Source of the DNA: Phocaeicola coprophilus
GTDB taxonomy: Bacteria > Bacteroidota > Bacteroidia > Bacteroidales > Bacteroidaceae
Length of the DNA stretch: 51,578 bases
Reading direction: 5' to 3'
Assembly (NCBI GenBank): GCA_016900015.1
Contig: JACJJM010000026.1
Location: 1 to 51,578 of the forward strand
Shown: positions 19,591 through 28,006 of the stretch, piece after piece
How positions within the stretch are numbered: the first letter of the stretch is position 1
How the letters are laid out: every line of letters begins with the position of its first letter
Translations under genes and position numbers: made by a program
The notes under the pieces: model-generated
What the model saw: only the letters and a program-made list of their open reading frames with translations
Database searches by the model: none
What the model was told of the DNA's origin: nothing

Positions 19591-21495
19591 ATGAAAGGAA
19601 AAAACATTCTGACGCTATTGGCCGGCTGCATGATGCCTGCCACTGTGCTAACGGCACAGACTGACACGACACGGGTGACTCACGACTACGCACTCGAGGA
19701 AGTGGTGGTCACCGGGACACGCAACGAGACGGACATCCGACACTTGCCCATGACCGTCTCCGTCATTGACCGGGCACAAATCGAACAAAGCCACGATCCG
19801 TCGTTGCTCCCCATCCTCACTGAACAAGTGCCAGGCCTCTTCACCACAGCGCGGGGTATCATGGGCTTCGGCGTGTCTGACGGCTCAGCGGGAAGCATCT
19901 CACTGCGCGGGCTGAACGGCGGCTCGGGCCGGCTGATGGTGCTCATCGACGGACATCCGCAATACATGGGACTCTTCGGACACCCCATCGCCGACGCCTA
20001 CCAGTCATTCCTGGCCGACCGCGTGGAAGTGCTCCGCGGACCGGCTTCGGTGCTCTACGGTTCGAACGCAATGGGCGGCGTGGTCAACATCGTCACCCGC
20101 AAGATGCGCGAGGACGGAGTGCGGACAGACGTCAATCTAGGCTATGGTTCCTACAACACGCTTCAAAGCGAAGTGACCAACCGCCTGCGCAAGGGGCGTT
20201 TCTCCAGCGTGGTCAGCGCATCATATAACCGGACTGACGGACACCGCCCCGACATGGGCTTCGAGCAGGCAGGCGGCTATGCCCGGCTGGGCTACGAACT
20301 GTCGCGGGCATGGGACATCTACGGCGACCTTAACGTGACCCACTTCAACGCTTCAAACCCGGGAAGCACAGCCTCTCCCCTGGTGGATGCCTACCAGCAC
20401 ATCACGCGCGGCATGACTTCCTTCGCCCTGAGCAACCACTATGAAAAGACATCAGGTGCGCTGAGCTTTTTCTACAACTGGGGACGCCACCGCATCAACG
20501 ACGGATACAGCCCTGCAGACGATGAAAGTCCGCTTGATTACCGTTTCAACTCGAGGGACAACATGATGGGCCTTTCATGGTATCAGAGCGCGCAGTTCTT
20601 CAAAGGAAACCGCATCACGGTGGGCGTGGACTGGTATCGCTTCGGGGGAGATGCCTGGAACAAGTATGTCGAGGGGGAACGCGACGGCGAACGAAGTCCG
20701 ATCAACGGCTTGCCGCGCACGGAACATGAAGTGGCCGGCTACGTGGACTTCCGTCAGAGCATCAGCACATGGCTGACATTCGACGTCGGCCTCCGCATGG
20801 ACCATCACACGCACGTGGGGACGGAGTGGATTCCGCAAGCAGGACTGTCAGTCCACCTGCCGCAAGCGGCCGAAATCAAGCTGTCTGCCAGCAAAGGTTT
20901 CCGCTACCCGCTTATCCGCGAAATGTTCATGTGGGGCGTGGCCAATCCGGACTTGGAAGCCGAACGAATGTGGAACTACGAACTGGCCTACTCGCAGAAG
21001 CTGCTCGACGGACGCCTGAACTACGGCATCAACCTCTTCTACATCGACGCGGACAACCTGATTACGCCTGACATGGTGGACGGACGCCGCATGAACGTCA
21101 ACACGGGCAAGGCCGAGAACGCCGGAGTGGAAGGGCAAGTGGCCTACCGCTTCAACCGTGCCTGGTCGGCTGACGCCAACTACAGCTACCTGCACATGAA
21201 GAATCCTGTCGTGGCTGCTCCGGAACACAAGCTCTACGTCGGAGCCCTCTACTCCTCAGGTCGCTGGAACGTGTCATCGGGCATCCAATATATAAAAGGA
21301 CTCTACACCGCCGTGGGCGACCATCCGCAGACGGAAGACTTCGTGCTGTGGAACGTGCGCGGCTCCTACCGTGCCACCGACTGGCTTTCCATCTGGGTGA
21401 AGGGCGAGAACCTGCTGGCGCAACGGTATGAAATCAACGCCGGCTTCCCGATGCCGAAAGCCACGTTCATGGGCGGAGTGCATGTGAGCTTCTGA
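19591..21495 (+). CDS. TonB-dependent outer-membrane receptor
   Basis: Outer-membrane active transporter of 634 residues from the ATG at 19591; an in-frame ATG at 19516 would put 25 polar residues before the signal peptide and is rejected. The signal peptide ends near residue 22 (TVLTA). The plug domain (about residues 30-150) has the TonB-box-like LEEVVVTGTRN and the motifs RVEVLRGPASVLYGSNAMGG and GVVNIVTRK. The rest is a beta-barrel ending in aromatic Phe (GGVHVSF). It lacks the N-terminal CarboxypepD_reg domain of SusC and has the size of vitamin B12, haem or siderophore receptors. The ligand cannot be named. A lipobox-like LAGC near residue 13 is probably fortuitous. Confidence 0.9.
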   Translation: MKGKNILTLLAGCMMPATVLTAQTDTTRVTHDYALEEVVVTGTRNETDIRHLPMTVSVIDRAQIEQSHDPSLLPILTEQVPGLFTTARGIMGFGVSDGSAGSISLRGLNGGSGRLMVLIDGHPQYMGLFGHPIADAYQSFLADRVEVLRGPASVLYGSNAMGGVVNIVTRKMREDGVRTDVNLGYGSYNTLQSEVTNRLRKGRFSSVVSASYNRTDGHRPDMGFEQAGGYARLGYELSRAWDIYGDLNVTHFNASNPGSTASPLVDAYQHITRGMTSFALSNHYEKTSGALSFFYNWGRHRINDGYSPADDESPLDYRFNSRDNMMGLSWYQSAQFFKGNRITVGVDWYRFGGDAWNKYVEGERDGERSPINGLPRTEHEVAGYVDFRQSISTWLTFDVGLRMDHHTHVGTEWIPQAGLSVHLPQAAEIKLSASKGFRYPLIREMFMWGVANPDLEAERMWNYELAYSQKLLDGRLNYGINLFYIDADNLITPDMVDGRRMNVNTGKAENAGVEGQVAYRFNRAWSADANYSYLHMKNPVVAAPEHKLYVGALYSSGRWNVSSGIQYIKGLYTAVGDHPQTEDFVLWNVRGSYRATDWLSIWVKGENLLAQRYEINAGFPMPKATFMGGVHVSF

Positions 21496-21506
21496 AAAAC
21501 ATATAT

Positions 21507-21566
21507 ATAGGAACCATCCGGCCATCTTTTCTTTTTCCTCCCTTTTCCACATGGCCGGATACCTAT
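21507..21566 (+). terminator. Long hairpin after the TonB receptor gene
   Basis: ATCCGGCCAT (21516-21525) pairs perfectly with ATGGCCGGAT (21551-21560), extended by ATAGG (21507-21511) with CCTAT (21562-21566). It lies just after the receptor stop codon. There is no long T-tract, so it is either a weak terminator or a processing and stability element ahead of the DUF456 gene. Confidence 0.45.
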
Positions 21567-21606
21567 TATTGTGTATCTTCGGGAACTTCATTCAAACAAA
21601 GTGCTT

Positions 21607-22077
21607 ATGGACATCTTTCTGATTATCTTAGGTATCGTCTGCCTGATAATTGCCTTCCTGGGCTCTGTGCTACCGGTACTTCCAGGTCCACCGGTGGCCT
21701 ACGTGGGCATGTTGTTCTTCCAACTCACGGACCGTTTACAGTTCACGCCCCAGCAACTTATCGTGTGGGCTGTGCTGGTCATCGCTGTGCAGGTGCTCGA
21801 CTATGTCATCCCGCTTCTGGGCACCAAGTATGCCGGTGGAACGAAATGGGGAAGCTGGGGATGTGTCATTGGGACGGTCGTCGGACTATTCTTCACTCCG
21901 TGGGGCATTATCCTGGGACCGTTCTTGGGAGCGGTCGTCGGCGAGCTACTGGGTGACAAAGACTTGAAATATGCGTTGAAGTCAGGCATAGGCTCTCTTG
22001 TAGGTTTCTTGTTGGGGACGGTTGCCAAACTCATGCTTTGCGGCTACTTCGTCTGGCAGTTCATCGCTGCCTTCTGA
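21607..22077 (+). CDS. DUF456 family membrane protein
   Basis: A 156-residue integral membrane protein of the DUF456 family, function unknown. The start at 21607 (MDIFLIILGIVCL) is preferred to 21571, which adds a polar leader. Four to five hydrophobic spans are visible, with Gly/Pro-rich motifs typical of the family: LPVLPGPPVAYVG near residue 20, GTKYAGGTKWGSWGC, and a Gly-rich segment ending in GPFLGAVVGELLG. It is probably co-transcribed with, or reads on from, the TonB receptor region; it faces the rhamnose cluster and the two share a terminator region. Confidence 0.85.
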   Translation: MDIFLIILGIVCLIIAFLGSVLPVLPGPPVAYVGMLFFQLTDRLQFTPQQLIVWAVLVIAVQVLDYVIPLLGTKYAGGTKWGSWGCVIGTVVGLFFTPWGIILGPFLGAVVGELLGDKDLKYALKSGIGSLVGFLLGTVAKLMLCGYFVWQFIAAF

Positions 22078-22160
22078 AAGACAACCATCCGCCATAGAGC
22101 ACTTGGCAAGATTGCAGAACAATCCGTCCGGACCAGCGACTCTCCTTCGCTTCAATACAA

Positions 22161-22195
22161 AAGAAGGATGCCACCTGATGGGTTGCATCCTTCTT
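22161..22195 (-). terminator. Terminator between DUF456 gene and rhaD
   Basis: AAGAAGGATGC (22161-22171) pairs perfectly with GCATCCTTCTT (22185-22195), an 11-bp stem with a 13-base loop. On the minus strand the T-rich arm runs on into TTGT, suiting the end of the rhamnose cluster. Between convergent genes it may work for both. Confidence 0.7.
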
Positions 22196-22223
22196 CCATT
22201 ATCAACTGATTAGAACAGTCGTA

Positions 22224-23033
22224 TTATTTCGGCAGGTTGAAGGCAACTGTCATTTCCTTCATCTGCTCCTGAGACATGCCGTCCGGCTCAAAGCCCATGC
22301 ACTTGGCATTGATGTAGATTTGTGCCGACTTGGTGAGCACGTCGATTTGGTCGAATGCCGTCATGGCATCTTCACCAATGGCGAACACACCGTGCTTCTC
22401 CCACATCACGACATCGTAGTCCTCCAATTCCTTAAGCGTAGCTTCGGCCAATTCTACCGAACCCGGGAGCTTGTAGGGGATAATGCCCAAGCCCTTCGGG
22501 CAGAAAGCCTTCGTCTCGGGAATCATGCTCCACAACAGGTTGGTGAGCACATCTTTCTCCAAGAACTTGTTTGTATGGCTCATGGAGATGAGTTCGATGG
22601 GGTGCGTGTGTACCGTGGCACGATAGTTCGAGCCGGAACCGATGAGCCAGTTGTGCACGCTCAGGTGCGAGGGCAGCTCCGATGTGGGGCGTACGGGGTT
22701 GTCAGCAATGATGACATAGCTGGCACAGTCGTCCAGGATGCGGATGACCGAACCGTTCTCCATCGGCCAGCGGGCCAAGTCACGCATACGCATGTTCGTA
22801 CCCTTGCAATAGAAATAGCAGCCCTTCAGGTTGGGCAGTGTCGCACCGATGGATTTCACTTCGCTAATGGGTGCCATCTGGCGTATTTCATCATCGACAA
22901 GTTCTGTGATATTAATGGTGATATTGCCACCATTGCGTTCGGCCCAGCCTTTCTGCCACAAGTAGCCGGCCACTTCGGCCACCTTGCCCACTTCTTTGGC
23001 AAGAGCCGGACGTCCTTCTAGAATAGATTTCAT
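22224..23033 (-). CDS. rhaD: Rhamnulose-1-phosphate aldolase
   Basis: Class II zinc aldolase of 269 residues that splits L-rhamnulose 1-phosphate into dihydroxyacetone phosphate and L-lactaldehyde. The start at 23033 gives MKSILEGRPALAKEV; a longer frame to 23054 adds seven residues. Zinc-ligand region ATVHTHPIE and the later WEKHG are visible, and AERNGGNIT is the phosphate-binding segment of the family. It is the last gene of the minus-strand rhaB-rhaI-rhaT-rhaD group. Confidence 0.96.
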   Translation of the reverse strand: MKSILEGRPALAKEVGKVAEVAGYLWQKGWAERNGGNITINITELVDDEIRQMAPISEVKSIGATLPNLKGCYFYCKGTNMRMRDLARWPMENGSVIRILDDCASYVIIADNPVRPTSELPSHLSVHNWLIGSGSNYRATVHTHPIELISMSHTNKFLEKDVLTNLLWSMIPETKAFCPKGLGIIPYKLPGSVELAEATLKELEDYDVVMWEKHGVFAIGEDAMTAFDQIDVLTKSAQIYINAKCMGFEPDGMSQEQMKEMTVAFNLPK

Positions 23034-23119
23034 AGTTCTTATTTTATGGGTCAACGCTCAACTGCCATACAGCAACGAGACTCATGAACCCTGTTATACA
23101 AAGTATTGATTACATAAAG

Positions 23120-23137
23120 TCTCTCCTTCAGGAGAGA
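23120..23137 (-). other. Hairpin in the rhaT-rhaD spacer
   Basis: TCTCTCC (23120-23126) pairs perfectly with GGAGAGA (23131-23137) with a four-base loop. On the minus strand it is followed by CTTTATG, too weak a U-run for a strong terminator. It may lower or stabilise rhaD expression relative to rhaT. Confidence 0.4.
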
Positions 23138-23148
23138 TTGGAGATGCT

Positions 23149-24183
23149 TTATCCCAACAGTTGCGGGAGGAACGACGACACGATGAGTACGACTAGCCCT
23201 ACCATGAGGACAGCAATGGTACGCGGCGTGCAGCCCTTCCATTCTTTCAGGATGATGCCCCACACGTTTGAGAAGGTCACGTTGAGCGCCATCAGGATGC
23301 AGAAGGCAAACGTGGTCAGCACAGGAGACTCGGTGAGGAAGCCTTTGCCCAACGCCAGTCCGAAGAACTGGCTATACCACAAAGCTCCTGCCAAGGCGCA
23401 GAACACAAGATTGTTGCCCCACACGGCTCCATTGCGGTAGTCGGTCCACGTGCGGTTTTTCTGGTTCTGATAGAAGCAGTAGGCTGCATTGGTCAAAAAG
23501 CCACCCAAAGTCACGAGGAACGTAGCAGGCAATGTCTTGAACATGTCAGCAGACTCTTCAAAATGGATGGACGAACCAAACTCCAGCCCGACATTGAAAC
23601 AACCGCTCATAAAACCGGCCAACAATGCGATGGCAATGCCTTTGGGGAAATTGAAGTCCTTCACGGCAGCCTTCTTCTCCTCCTCACTCAGACTCTGCGC
23701 CTTCATGTTGCCGGCTATGCCGATGATGGCAATGCCCACCAGCGTCACCACAACGCCGATGATGACCGACGCCGTAAGCTTCTCCAGGTGATGTGCTTCG
23801 GGATAGAAGATGTTGAGCATCACAGGAGCCAAGATGGTACCCAAGCCGGCACAAGTGCCCAAAGAAATGCTCTGCCCCAAAGCCACTCCCAGGTAACGCA
23901 TGGAAAGACCGAAAGTCAGTCCACCCACACCCCACAACACGCCGAAGAGCATGGTCATGGCGATGTCCAGTCCGCGTGCCCCGGCGAAAAGCTCACCCAG
24001 GCTGTGTCCTTCAGGTACAGCCAACAGCGCACCCAGGAAGGGGAACACCAACCAAGCGAATACGCCCTGCACAATCCAGTATGACTCCCAACTCCACTGC
24101 TTAATCTTGTTGATGGGCACATAACAACTCGACTGGCAGAACGCACCTATGGCGATTATCAATAATCCGATTACAATATCCAT
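23149..24183 (-). CDS. rhaT: L-rhamnose/proton symporter
   Basis: Inner-membrane transporter of 344 residues with about ten hydrophobic spans, RhaT family. The start at 24183 (MDIVIGLLIIAIGAF) is chosen over 24201. Landmarks are the N-terminal SSCYVPINKIKQWSWESYW and the Gly-rich LLFGVLWGVGGLTFGLSMRYLG stretch (seen as GVLWGVGGLTFGLSM). It lies between rhaI and rhaD, completing uptake and breakdown of rhamnose by one transcript. Confidence 0.95.
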   Translation of the reverse strand: MDIVIGLLIIAIGAFCQSSCYVPINKIKQWSWESYWIVQGVFAWLVFPFLGALLAVPEGHSLGELFAGARGLDIAMTMLFGVLWGVGGLTFGLSMRYLGVALGQSISLGTCAGLGTILAPVMLNIFYPEAHHLEKLTASVIIGVVVTLVGIAIIGIAGNMKAQSLSEEEKKAAVKDFNFPKGIAIALLAGFMSGCFNVGLEFGSSIHFEESADMFKTLPATFLVTLGGFLTNAAYCFYQNQKNRTWTDYRNGAVWGNNLVFCALAGALWYSQFFGLALGKGFLTESPVLTTFAFCILMALNVTFSNVWGIILKEWKGCTPRTIAVLMVGLVVLIVSSFLPQLLG

Positions 24184-24199
24184 AAATTCAGATAGAAGC

Positions 24200-24236
24200 A
24201 AAGGTTAGTGGCGAAACTAGTCCGCCATTAACCTTT
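24200..24236 (-). other. Intercistronic stem-loop between rhaI and rhaT
   Basis: AAAGGTTAGTGGCG (24200-24213) pairs with CGCCATTAACCTTT (24223-24236), 14 bp with one G-U type position and a nine-base loop. It fills most of the 77-base gap. No U-run follows on the minus strand, so it is more likely an mRNA processing or stability element than a terminator. Confidence 0.5.
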
Positions 24237-24260
24237 ATAAATTCATAGAAACGGAAGCGA

Positions 24261-25514
24261 TTATCTCTTGGAAGTCACTTCAGCTTCGTATTTCTCGATT
24301 TCAGGAATGAACGCTTCGCCCACAGGCACGTTGTTCTTCAAGCAGAACATATCCCACACAGCGTTCCAAGGCAACGACTTGGCCTCTTCGAGCAATGCCA
24401 GACGTTCGAATCCTTGACCGTTTGCTTCGTATTCACGGAGTTTAGCCAGCGGTTCGAGCAGGGCGCGGGTCATGCACTTCTGAGCAGCACGGCTACCGAT
24501 GACGTATGCACCGATGCGGTTGATGGAAGCATCGAAGTAGTCGAGTCCATAGTGTACGCGGTCAAGAGCACCGGCACGGACAATCTCGCTGAAGAGTTCC
24601 ATCGTCGGGTCATCCATGATGGTCACGTGGTCACTGTCCCAACGGATAGGACGGCTGACGTGCAACATCAGTTCGGGCACATAAAGCAACAGGGCTGAAA
24701 CCTTGTCTGCCACGCTTTCCGTCGGATGGAAGTGACCCGTGTCAAGCGTAATCAGTTTCTGATGTTGCACACCGTAACCGATGTAGAAGTCATTGGAACC
24801 CACCGTGAAACTTTCCAGACCAATGCCAAACACCTTCGACTCGATGCAGTCCTTCATGTGCTTGTACTCAGTGGCAAAGATTTGGTCGAGCGAATCCTTC
24901 AACAATTCACGATATTTCAAGCGGTTGACAGTGATGTCCTTGCTTCCGTCATGCACCCAGAGGTTCATGATACAAGGATCGCCCTGCGCTTCGCCCATAG
25001 CTTCAGCCACGGCACGGCAACGTTTCGTGTGCTCAATCCAGAAGTTGCGGATACCTTCGTCGGGGTTGGCCAATGACAAGTTGCCACTCTTCGGATGAGA
25101 GAACGACGTGGAGTTGAAGTCGAGCTTCATGTTGTGCTCTTTACCCCACTCTATCCAGCTTTGGAAATGTTTGGGCTCGACCTGATCACGGTCAACGGGT
25201 TGCCCTTGGAAGTCACCATAGATCTCATGCAAGTTCAAGCGGTGCGTACCGGGGATATAAGAAGTAGCCTTCAGGATGTCCTGACGCAATTCGTCAATGT
25301 TGCGTGCACGACCGGGGTAGTTGCCGGTCGTCTGGATGCCACCTGTCAGCGAACCGGAGCCTGTCTCAAAACCAATCACATCGTCAGCTTGCCAGCAATG
25401 CAATGACAGATGGAAGTTCTGCATCTGTTCCAACACTTTGTCGGTATCTACACCAACAGCCGCATAGCGTTCTTTTGCTATGTCATACGCTTTCTTTACA
25501 AGTTCTTCTTTCAT
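24261..25514 (-). CDS. rhaI: L-rhamnose isomerase
   Basis: Cytosolic isomerase (RhaA family, called rhaI in Bacteroides) of 417 residues that converts L-rhamnose to L-rhamnulose. Family segments include FHLSLHCWQADDVIGFE near the start, GTHRLNLHEIYGDF, MKLDFNSTSFSHPK, and LDTGHFHPTESVADK, which carry the metal and substrate ligands (Glu, Asp and His residues). It lies 42 bases after rhaB in the same direction. Length is that of the family. Confidence 0.97.
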   Translation of the reverse strand: MKEELVKKAYDIAKERYAAVGVDTDKVLEQMQNFHLSLHCWQADDVIGFETGSGSLTGGIQTTGNYPGRARNIDELRQDILKATSYIPGTHRLNLHEIYGDFQGQPVDRDQVEPKHFQSWIEWGKEHNMKLDFNSTSFSHPKSGNLSLANPDEGIRNFWIEHTKRCRAVAEAMGEAQGDPCIMNLWVHDGSKDITVNRLKYRELLKDSLDQIFATEYKHMKDCIESKVFGIGLESFTVGSNDFYIGYGVQHQKLITLDTGHFHPTESVADKVSALLLYVPELMLHVSRPIRWDSDHVTIMDDPTMELFSEIVRAGALDRVHYGLDYFDASINRIGAYVIGSRAAQKCMTRALLEPLAKLREYEANGQGFERLALLEEAKSLPWNAVWDMFCLKNNVPVGEAFIPEIEKYEAEVTSKR

Positions 25515-25556
25515 GATGTTGTTAATATTAAAGTATTCTGTATTCCTTATAGTCTA

Positions 25557-27035
25557 TTAGAGGTCTTCACGATAGCAAGCGAGGTATTTCTCGTATGCGG
25601 CAGCCCACTCGTCAGCGTCCGTAGGGAGGAATTCCGCCAACTCGATGGATGAAGCAATCATGTCGCGCATCTCCTGCATGGTGCTTACCAAGCCGAATGC
25701 TTTTGCCTGAAGCATGATGTTGCCCAGCGCCGTGCCTTCCGACGGACCGGCCGTCACGGGCACACCCACGGCATTGCATGTAAACTGGTTCAGCAAGTTG
25801 TTGCGCGAGCCGCCGCCGATGACGTGCAGGCGGTCGATGCAGAACGGAGCCATCGACTGCAAGTAGCCGAACACCTGGCGATAGCGCAACGCCAGACTGT
25901 CGAAGATGCAGCGTGTCAACTCGCCATACGTCTCAGGCTTCGGCTGTCCGGTCTTCTCACAATACATGCGGATGGCTTCCACCATCGACGACGGATTGGC
26001 AAAGCAAGGCGCGTCGGGGTTGATGATGCTGCGGAAAGCCGGCACGGCGAGGGCTGCGTCGATGAGTTCCGTATAAGAATAATTGTTCGTAGCTTCCCAC
26101 TCCTTGCGGCAACGCTCCAAGAGCCACATGCCACAGATGTTCTTCAAGAAACGGGTCGTGCCTTCCACGCCGCCTTCGTTGGTGAAGTTTTTCTCATAGC
26201 TCTCCTTATTTATAATAGCGTCTTTCACCTCGATGCCCATGAGCGACCATGTGCCGGAACTCAGATAGGCGAAGCGTTCGTCACGCGCAGGGACAGCAGC
26301 CACAGCCGAAGCCGTGTCATGTCCGGCCACAGCAATGACGGGCACGGCACCCAGTCCGGTCATGCGTTGCACTTCTTCACTCAACACGCCGATTTTCTCA
26401 CCGGGGAAGACAAAACGTCCAAACTGTTCTTCCCGCACGCCCACCACGTCGAGCAACTCCTTCTCGAAACGTTTCGTACGCGGATTGAGCATCTGCGATG
26501 TCGAAGCGATGGTGTATTCCGTCACCATCTGTCCCGTGAGCATATACGAAAGCGCGTCAGGCATGAAGAGAATCTTGTCAGCAGCTTCCAGGGCCGAGCA
26601 ACCGTTGCGGCGCAGCGTGGAAAGCTGGAAGAGCGAATTGAAGTTCATAAACTGTATGCCGGTGATGTCATACACACGCTCCTTGGGCACATGAGTGAAA
26701 TATTCCTCCAAAGCACCTACGGTGTGCGGGTCGCGATAGCAGTAAGGAGTACGCAGGATGGCACCGTCCTTGCCAAACATCACAAAGTCCACGCCCCACG
26801 TATCAATGCCGATGGACTGGATTTGGATGTTCTCACGGGCCACTTTCTGCAAGCCTTTGATGATTTCATTGTAGAGCGCATAGATGTCCCAATAGTAGTG
26901 ACCTCCTGTCTCGATGATATTGTTAGGGAAACGGGTCAGTTCCGTCAGTGCAATCTTGTCCTTGCACACGGTGCCCAAAATGGTTCTTCCGCTGGTAGCT
27001 CCCAAGTCTACAGCAAAAAAGTTCATGTTTTCCAT
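25557..27035 (-). CDS. rhaB: Rhamnulokinase
   Basis: FGGY-family carbohydrate kinase of 492 residues that phosphorylates L-rhamnulose at C1. The N-terminal phosphate loop DLGATSGRTILG, the substrate-pocket segment SIGIDTWGVDFV and the C-terminal nucleotide-binding GGGSRNNLLNQF and GPSEGTALGNI are present. An ATG nine bases downstream (27026) is an alternative start. It is the first gene of the cluster, behind a promoter at 27092-27122. No AraC-type rhamnose activator is adjacent. Confidence 0.95.
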   Translation of the reverse strand: MENMNFFAVDLGATSGRTILGTVCKDKIALTELTRFPNNIIETGGHYYWDIYALYNEIIKGLQKVARENIQIQSIGIDTWGVDFVMFGKDGAILRTPYCYRDPHTVGALEEYFTHVPKERVYDITGIQFMNFNSLFQLSTLRRNGCSALEAADKILFMPDALSYMLTGQMVTEYTIASTSQMLNPRTKRFEKELLDVVGVREEQFGRFVFPGEKIGVLSEEVQRMTGLGAVPVIAVAGHDTASAVAAVPARDERFAYLSSGTWSLMGIEVKDAIINKESYEKNFTNEGGVEGTTRFLKNICGMWLLERCRKEWEATNNYSYTELIDAALAVPAFRSIINPDAPCFANPSSMVEAIRMYCEKTGQPKPETYGELTRCIFDSLALRYRQVFGYLQSMAPFCIDRLHVIGGGSRNNLLNQFTCNAVGVPVTAGPSEGTALGNIMLQAKAFGLVSTMQEMRDMIASSIELAEFLPTDADEWAAAYEKYLACYREDL

Positions 27036-27091
27036 ATCTTATTATACAGTTGTTTTCAGGATAAGGTTATACAACGTTATAAATCATGTAA

Positions 27092-27122
27092 CAAATGTAG
27101 GGAATTATTTCAAATCATCATT
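27092..27122 (-). promoter_or_regulatory. Promoter of the rhamnose operon
   Basis: On the minus strand TACATTTG (27092-27099) matches the -7 consensus exactly. The -33 position has only AATG, a poor match, which would suit a promoter that needs an activator such as the AraC-type RhaR known from other Bacteroides. Transcription would start near 27085, about 50 bases before rhaB. Confidence 0.55.
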
Positions 27123-27214
27123 TTCTTTTGAGCAATTTTATGATGTTTCCCCGAAAAAGGTTGCCCTTCCGGGCAGGCAGACTGGAAAAACACCGCGTTT
27201 CCGCCCCTTGGACA

Positions 27215-27305
27215 CCGCCCGAGCTAGCCTTCCTTTCCGCCCGACCACGGCCTCCTTTCCGTCCGTGAGCCGAAAGGAAGGCTAGCTCGGGCGGAAAGGA
27301 GGCCG
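27215..27305. repeat. Palindromic intergenic repeat, copy B (22-base GAAAGG family)
   Basis: A perfect 23-base inverted repeat pairs 27215-27237 with 27272-27294. A second one, interleaved with it, pairs 27248-27260 with 27293-27305. CCTTTC at 27232 and 27254 and GAAAGG at 27272 and 27294 are each 22 bases apart. It lies between the divergent rhaB and argR genes, upstream of both promoters. The core 27251-27302 matches copy A. Confidence 0.8.
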
Positions 27306-27369
27306 TAGCCGGCCATCCTCGGCTGAAGCAAAAAACGAAGCAGAAACAGTCCGGAAAAAAGAAAGAATC

Positions 27370-27386
27370 TGCATATTTATTATGCA
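27370..27386. promoter_or_regulatory. Palindrome upstream of argR, possible ArgR operator
   Basis: TGCATA (27370-27375) and TATGCA (27381-27386) form a perfect palindrome around TTTAT, about 50 bases upstream of the argR -7 box. ArgR sites in other bacteria are AT-rich imperfect palindromes of about 18 bases, so this is a candidate, unproven. Confidence 0.35.
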
Positions 27387-27435
27387 TAAACATAAAATAA
27401 CGCTCCTTTTTATACACGACATTCCAAATAATCGC

Positions 27436-27443
27436 TACATTTG
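27436..27443 (+). promoter_or_regulatory. -7 box of the argR-argG-argC-argD operon
   Basis: TACATTTG matches TAnnTTTG exactly, 24 bases before the argR ATG, so the leader would be very short (about 18 bases). The -33 region is AT-rich but has no clear TTTG at 19-21 bases. Confidence 0.5.
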
Positions 27444-27467
27444 CACCGTTTTTAGAATATATATGCA

Positions 27468-27947
27468 ATGAAAAACAAGACGAGCCGACTGGATTCAATC
27501 AAAATCATCATCTCGACAAAGGAAATCGGGAGTCAGGAGGAGTTGCTGAGAGAACTCGAGACCGAGGGCTACACCCTGACCCAGGCCACCCTGTCGAGAG
27601 ATCTCAAGCAGTTGAAAGTGGCAAAAGCAGCCAGTGTGAGCGGGAAATACATTTACGTGTTGCCCAACAACACACTTTACAAACGTGTGTCCGACCCGCA
27701 CCCTATCGCGAACATGCCCATCTCCAACGGATTCATCTCGCTCCGCTTCTCGGGAAACATTGCCGTCATCCGCACACGCCCGGGTTACGCCAGCAGCATC
27801 GCCTATGACATCGACAACGGAAACATCAGCGAAATCATAGGCACCATCGCCGGCGACGACACCATCATGATGGTGCTCGACGAGGGTGTGACCCGCACGG
27901 AACTGGTGCGCTCGCTGCGGCGCATCATCCCCAACGTGCATTATTAG
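27468..27947 (+). CDS. argR: Arginine repressor ArgR
   Basis: Transcriptional regulator of 159 residues that senses arginine. Residues about 1-70 form the winged-helix DNA-binding domain (LDSIKIIISTKEIGSQEEL, then LTQATLSRDLKQL). The C-terminal hexamerisation and arginine-binding domain carries the signature GTIAGDDTIMMVL. It heads a plus-strand run of arginine genes, so it probably represses its own operon. The ATG at 27468 follows the predicted transcription start by about 18 bases. Confidence 0.95.
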   Translation: MKNKTSRLDSIKIIISTKEIGSQEELLRELETEGYTLTQATLSRDLKQLKVAKAASVSGKYIYVLPNNTLYKRVSDPHPIANMPISNGFISLRFSGNIAVIRTRPGYASSIAYDIDNGNISEIIGTIAGDDTIMMVLDEGVTRTELVRSLRRIIPNVHY

Positions 27948-28006
27948 ACCGACATACACTGAACAGAGTACTATAAGCAAGCGATTTTATTTAAAGAAGA
28001 AAAAAA

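Noticed and set aside
25824-27131. 435-codon open frame antisense to rhaB
   Set aside because: Shadow of rhaB; no family resemblance and it would cross the rhaB promoter.
27118-27498. 126-codon minus-strand frame between rhaB and argR
   Set aside because: Translation of the palindromic repeat; overlaps the argR promoter and start.
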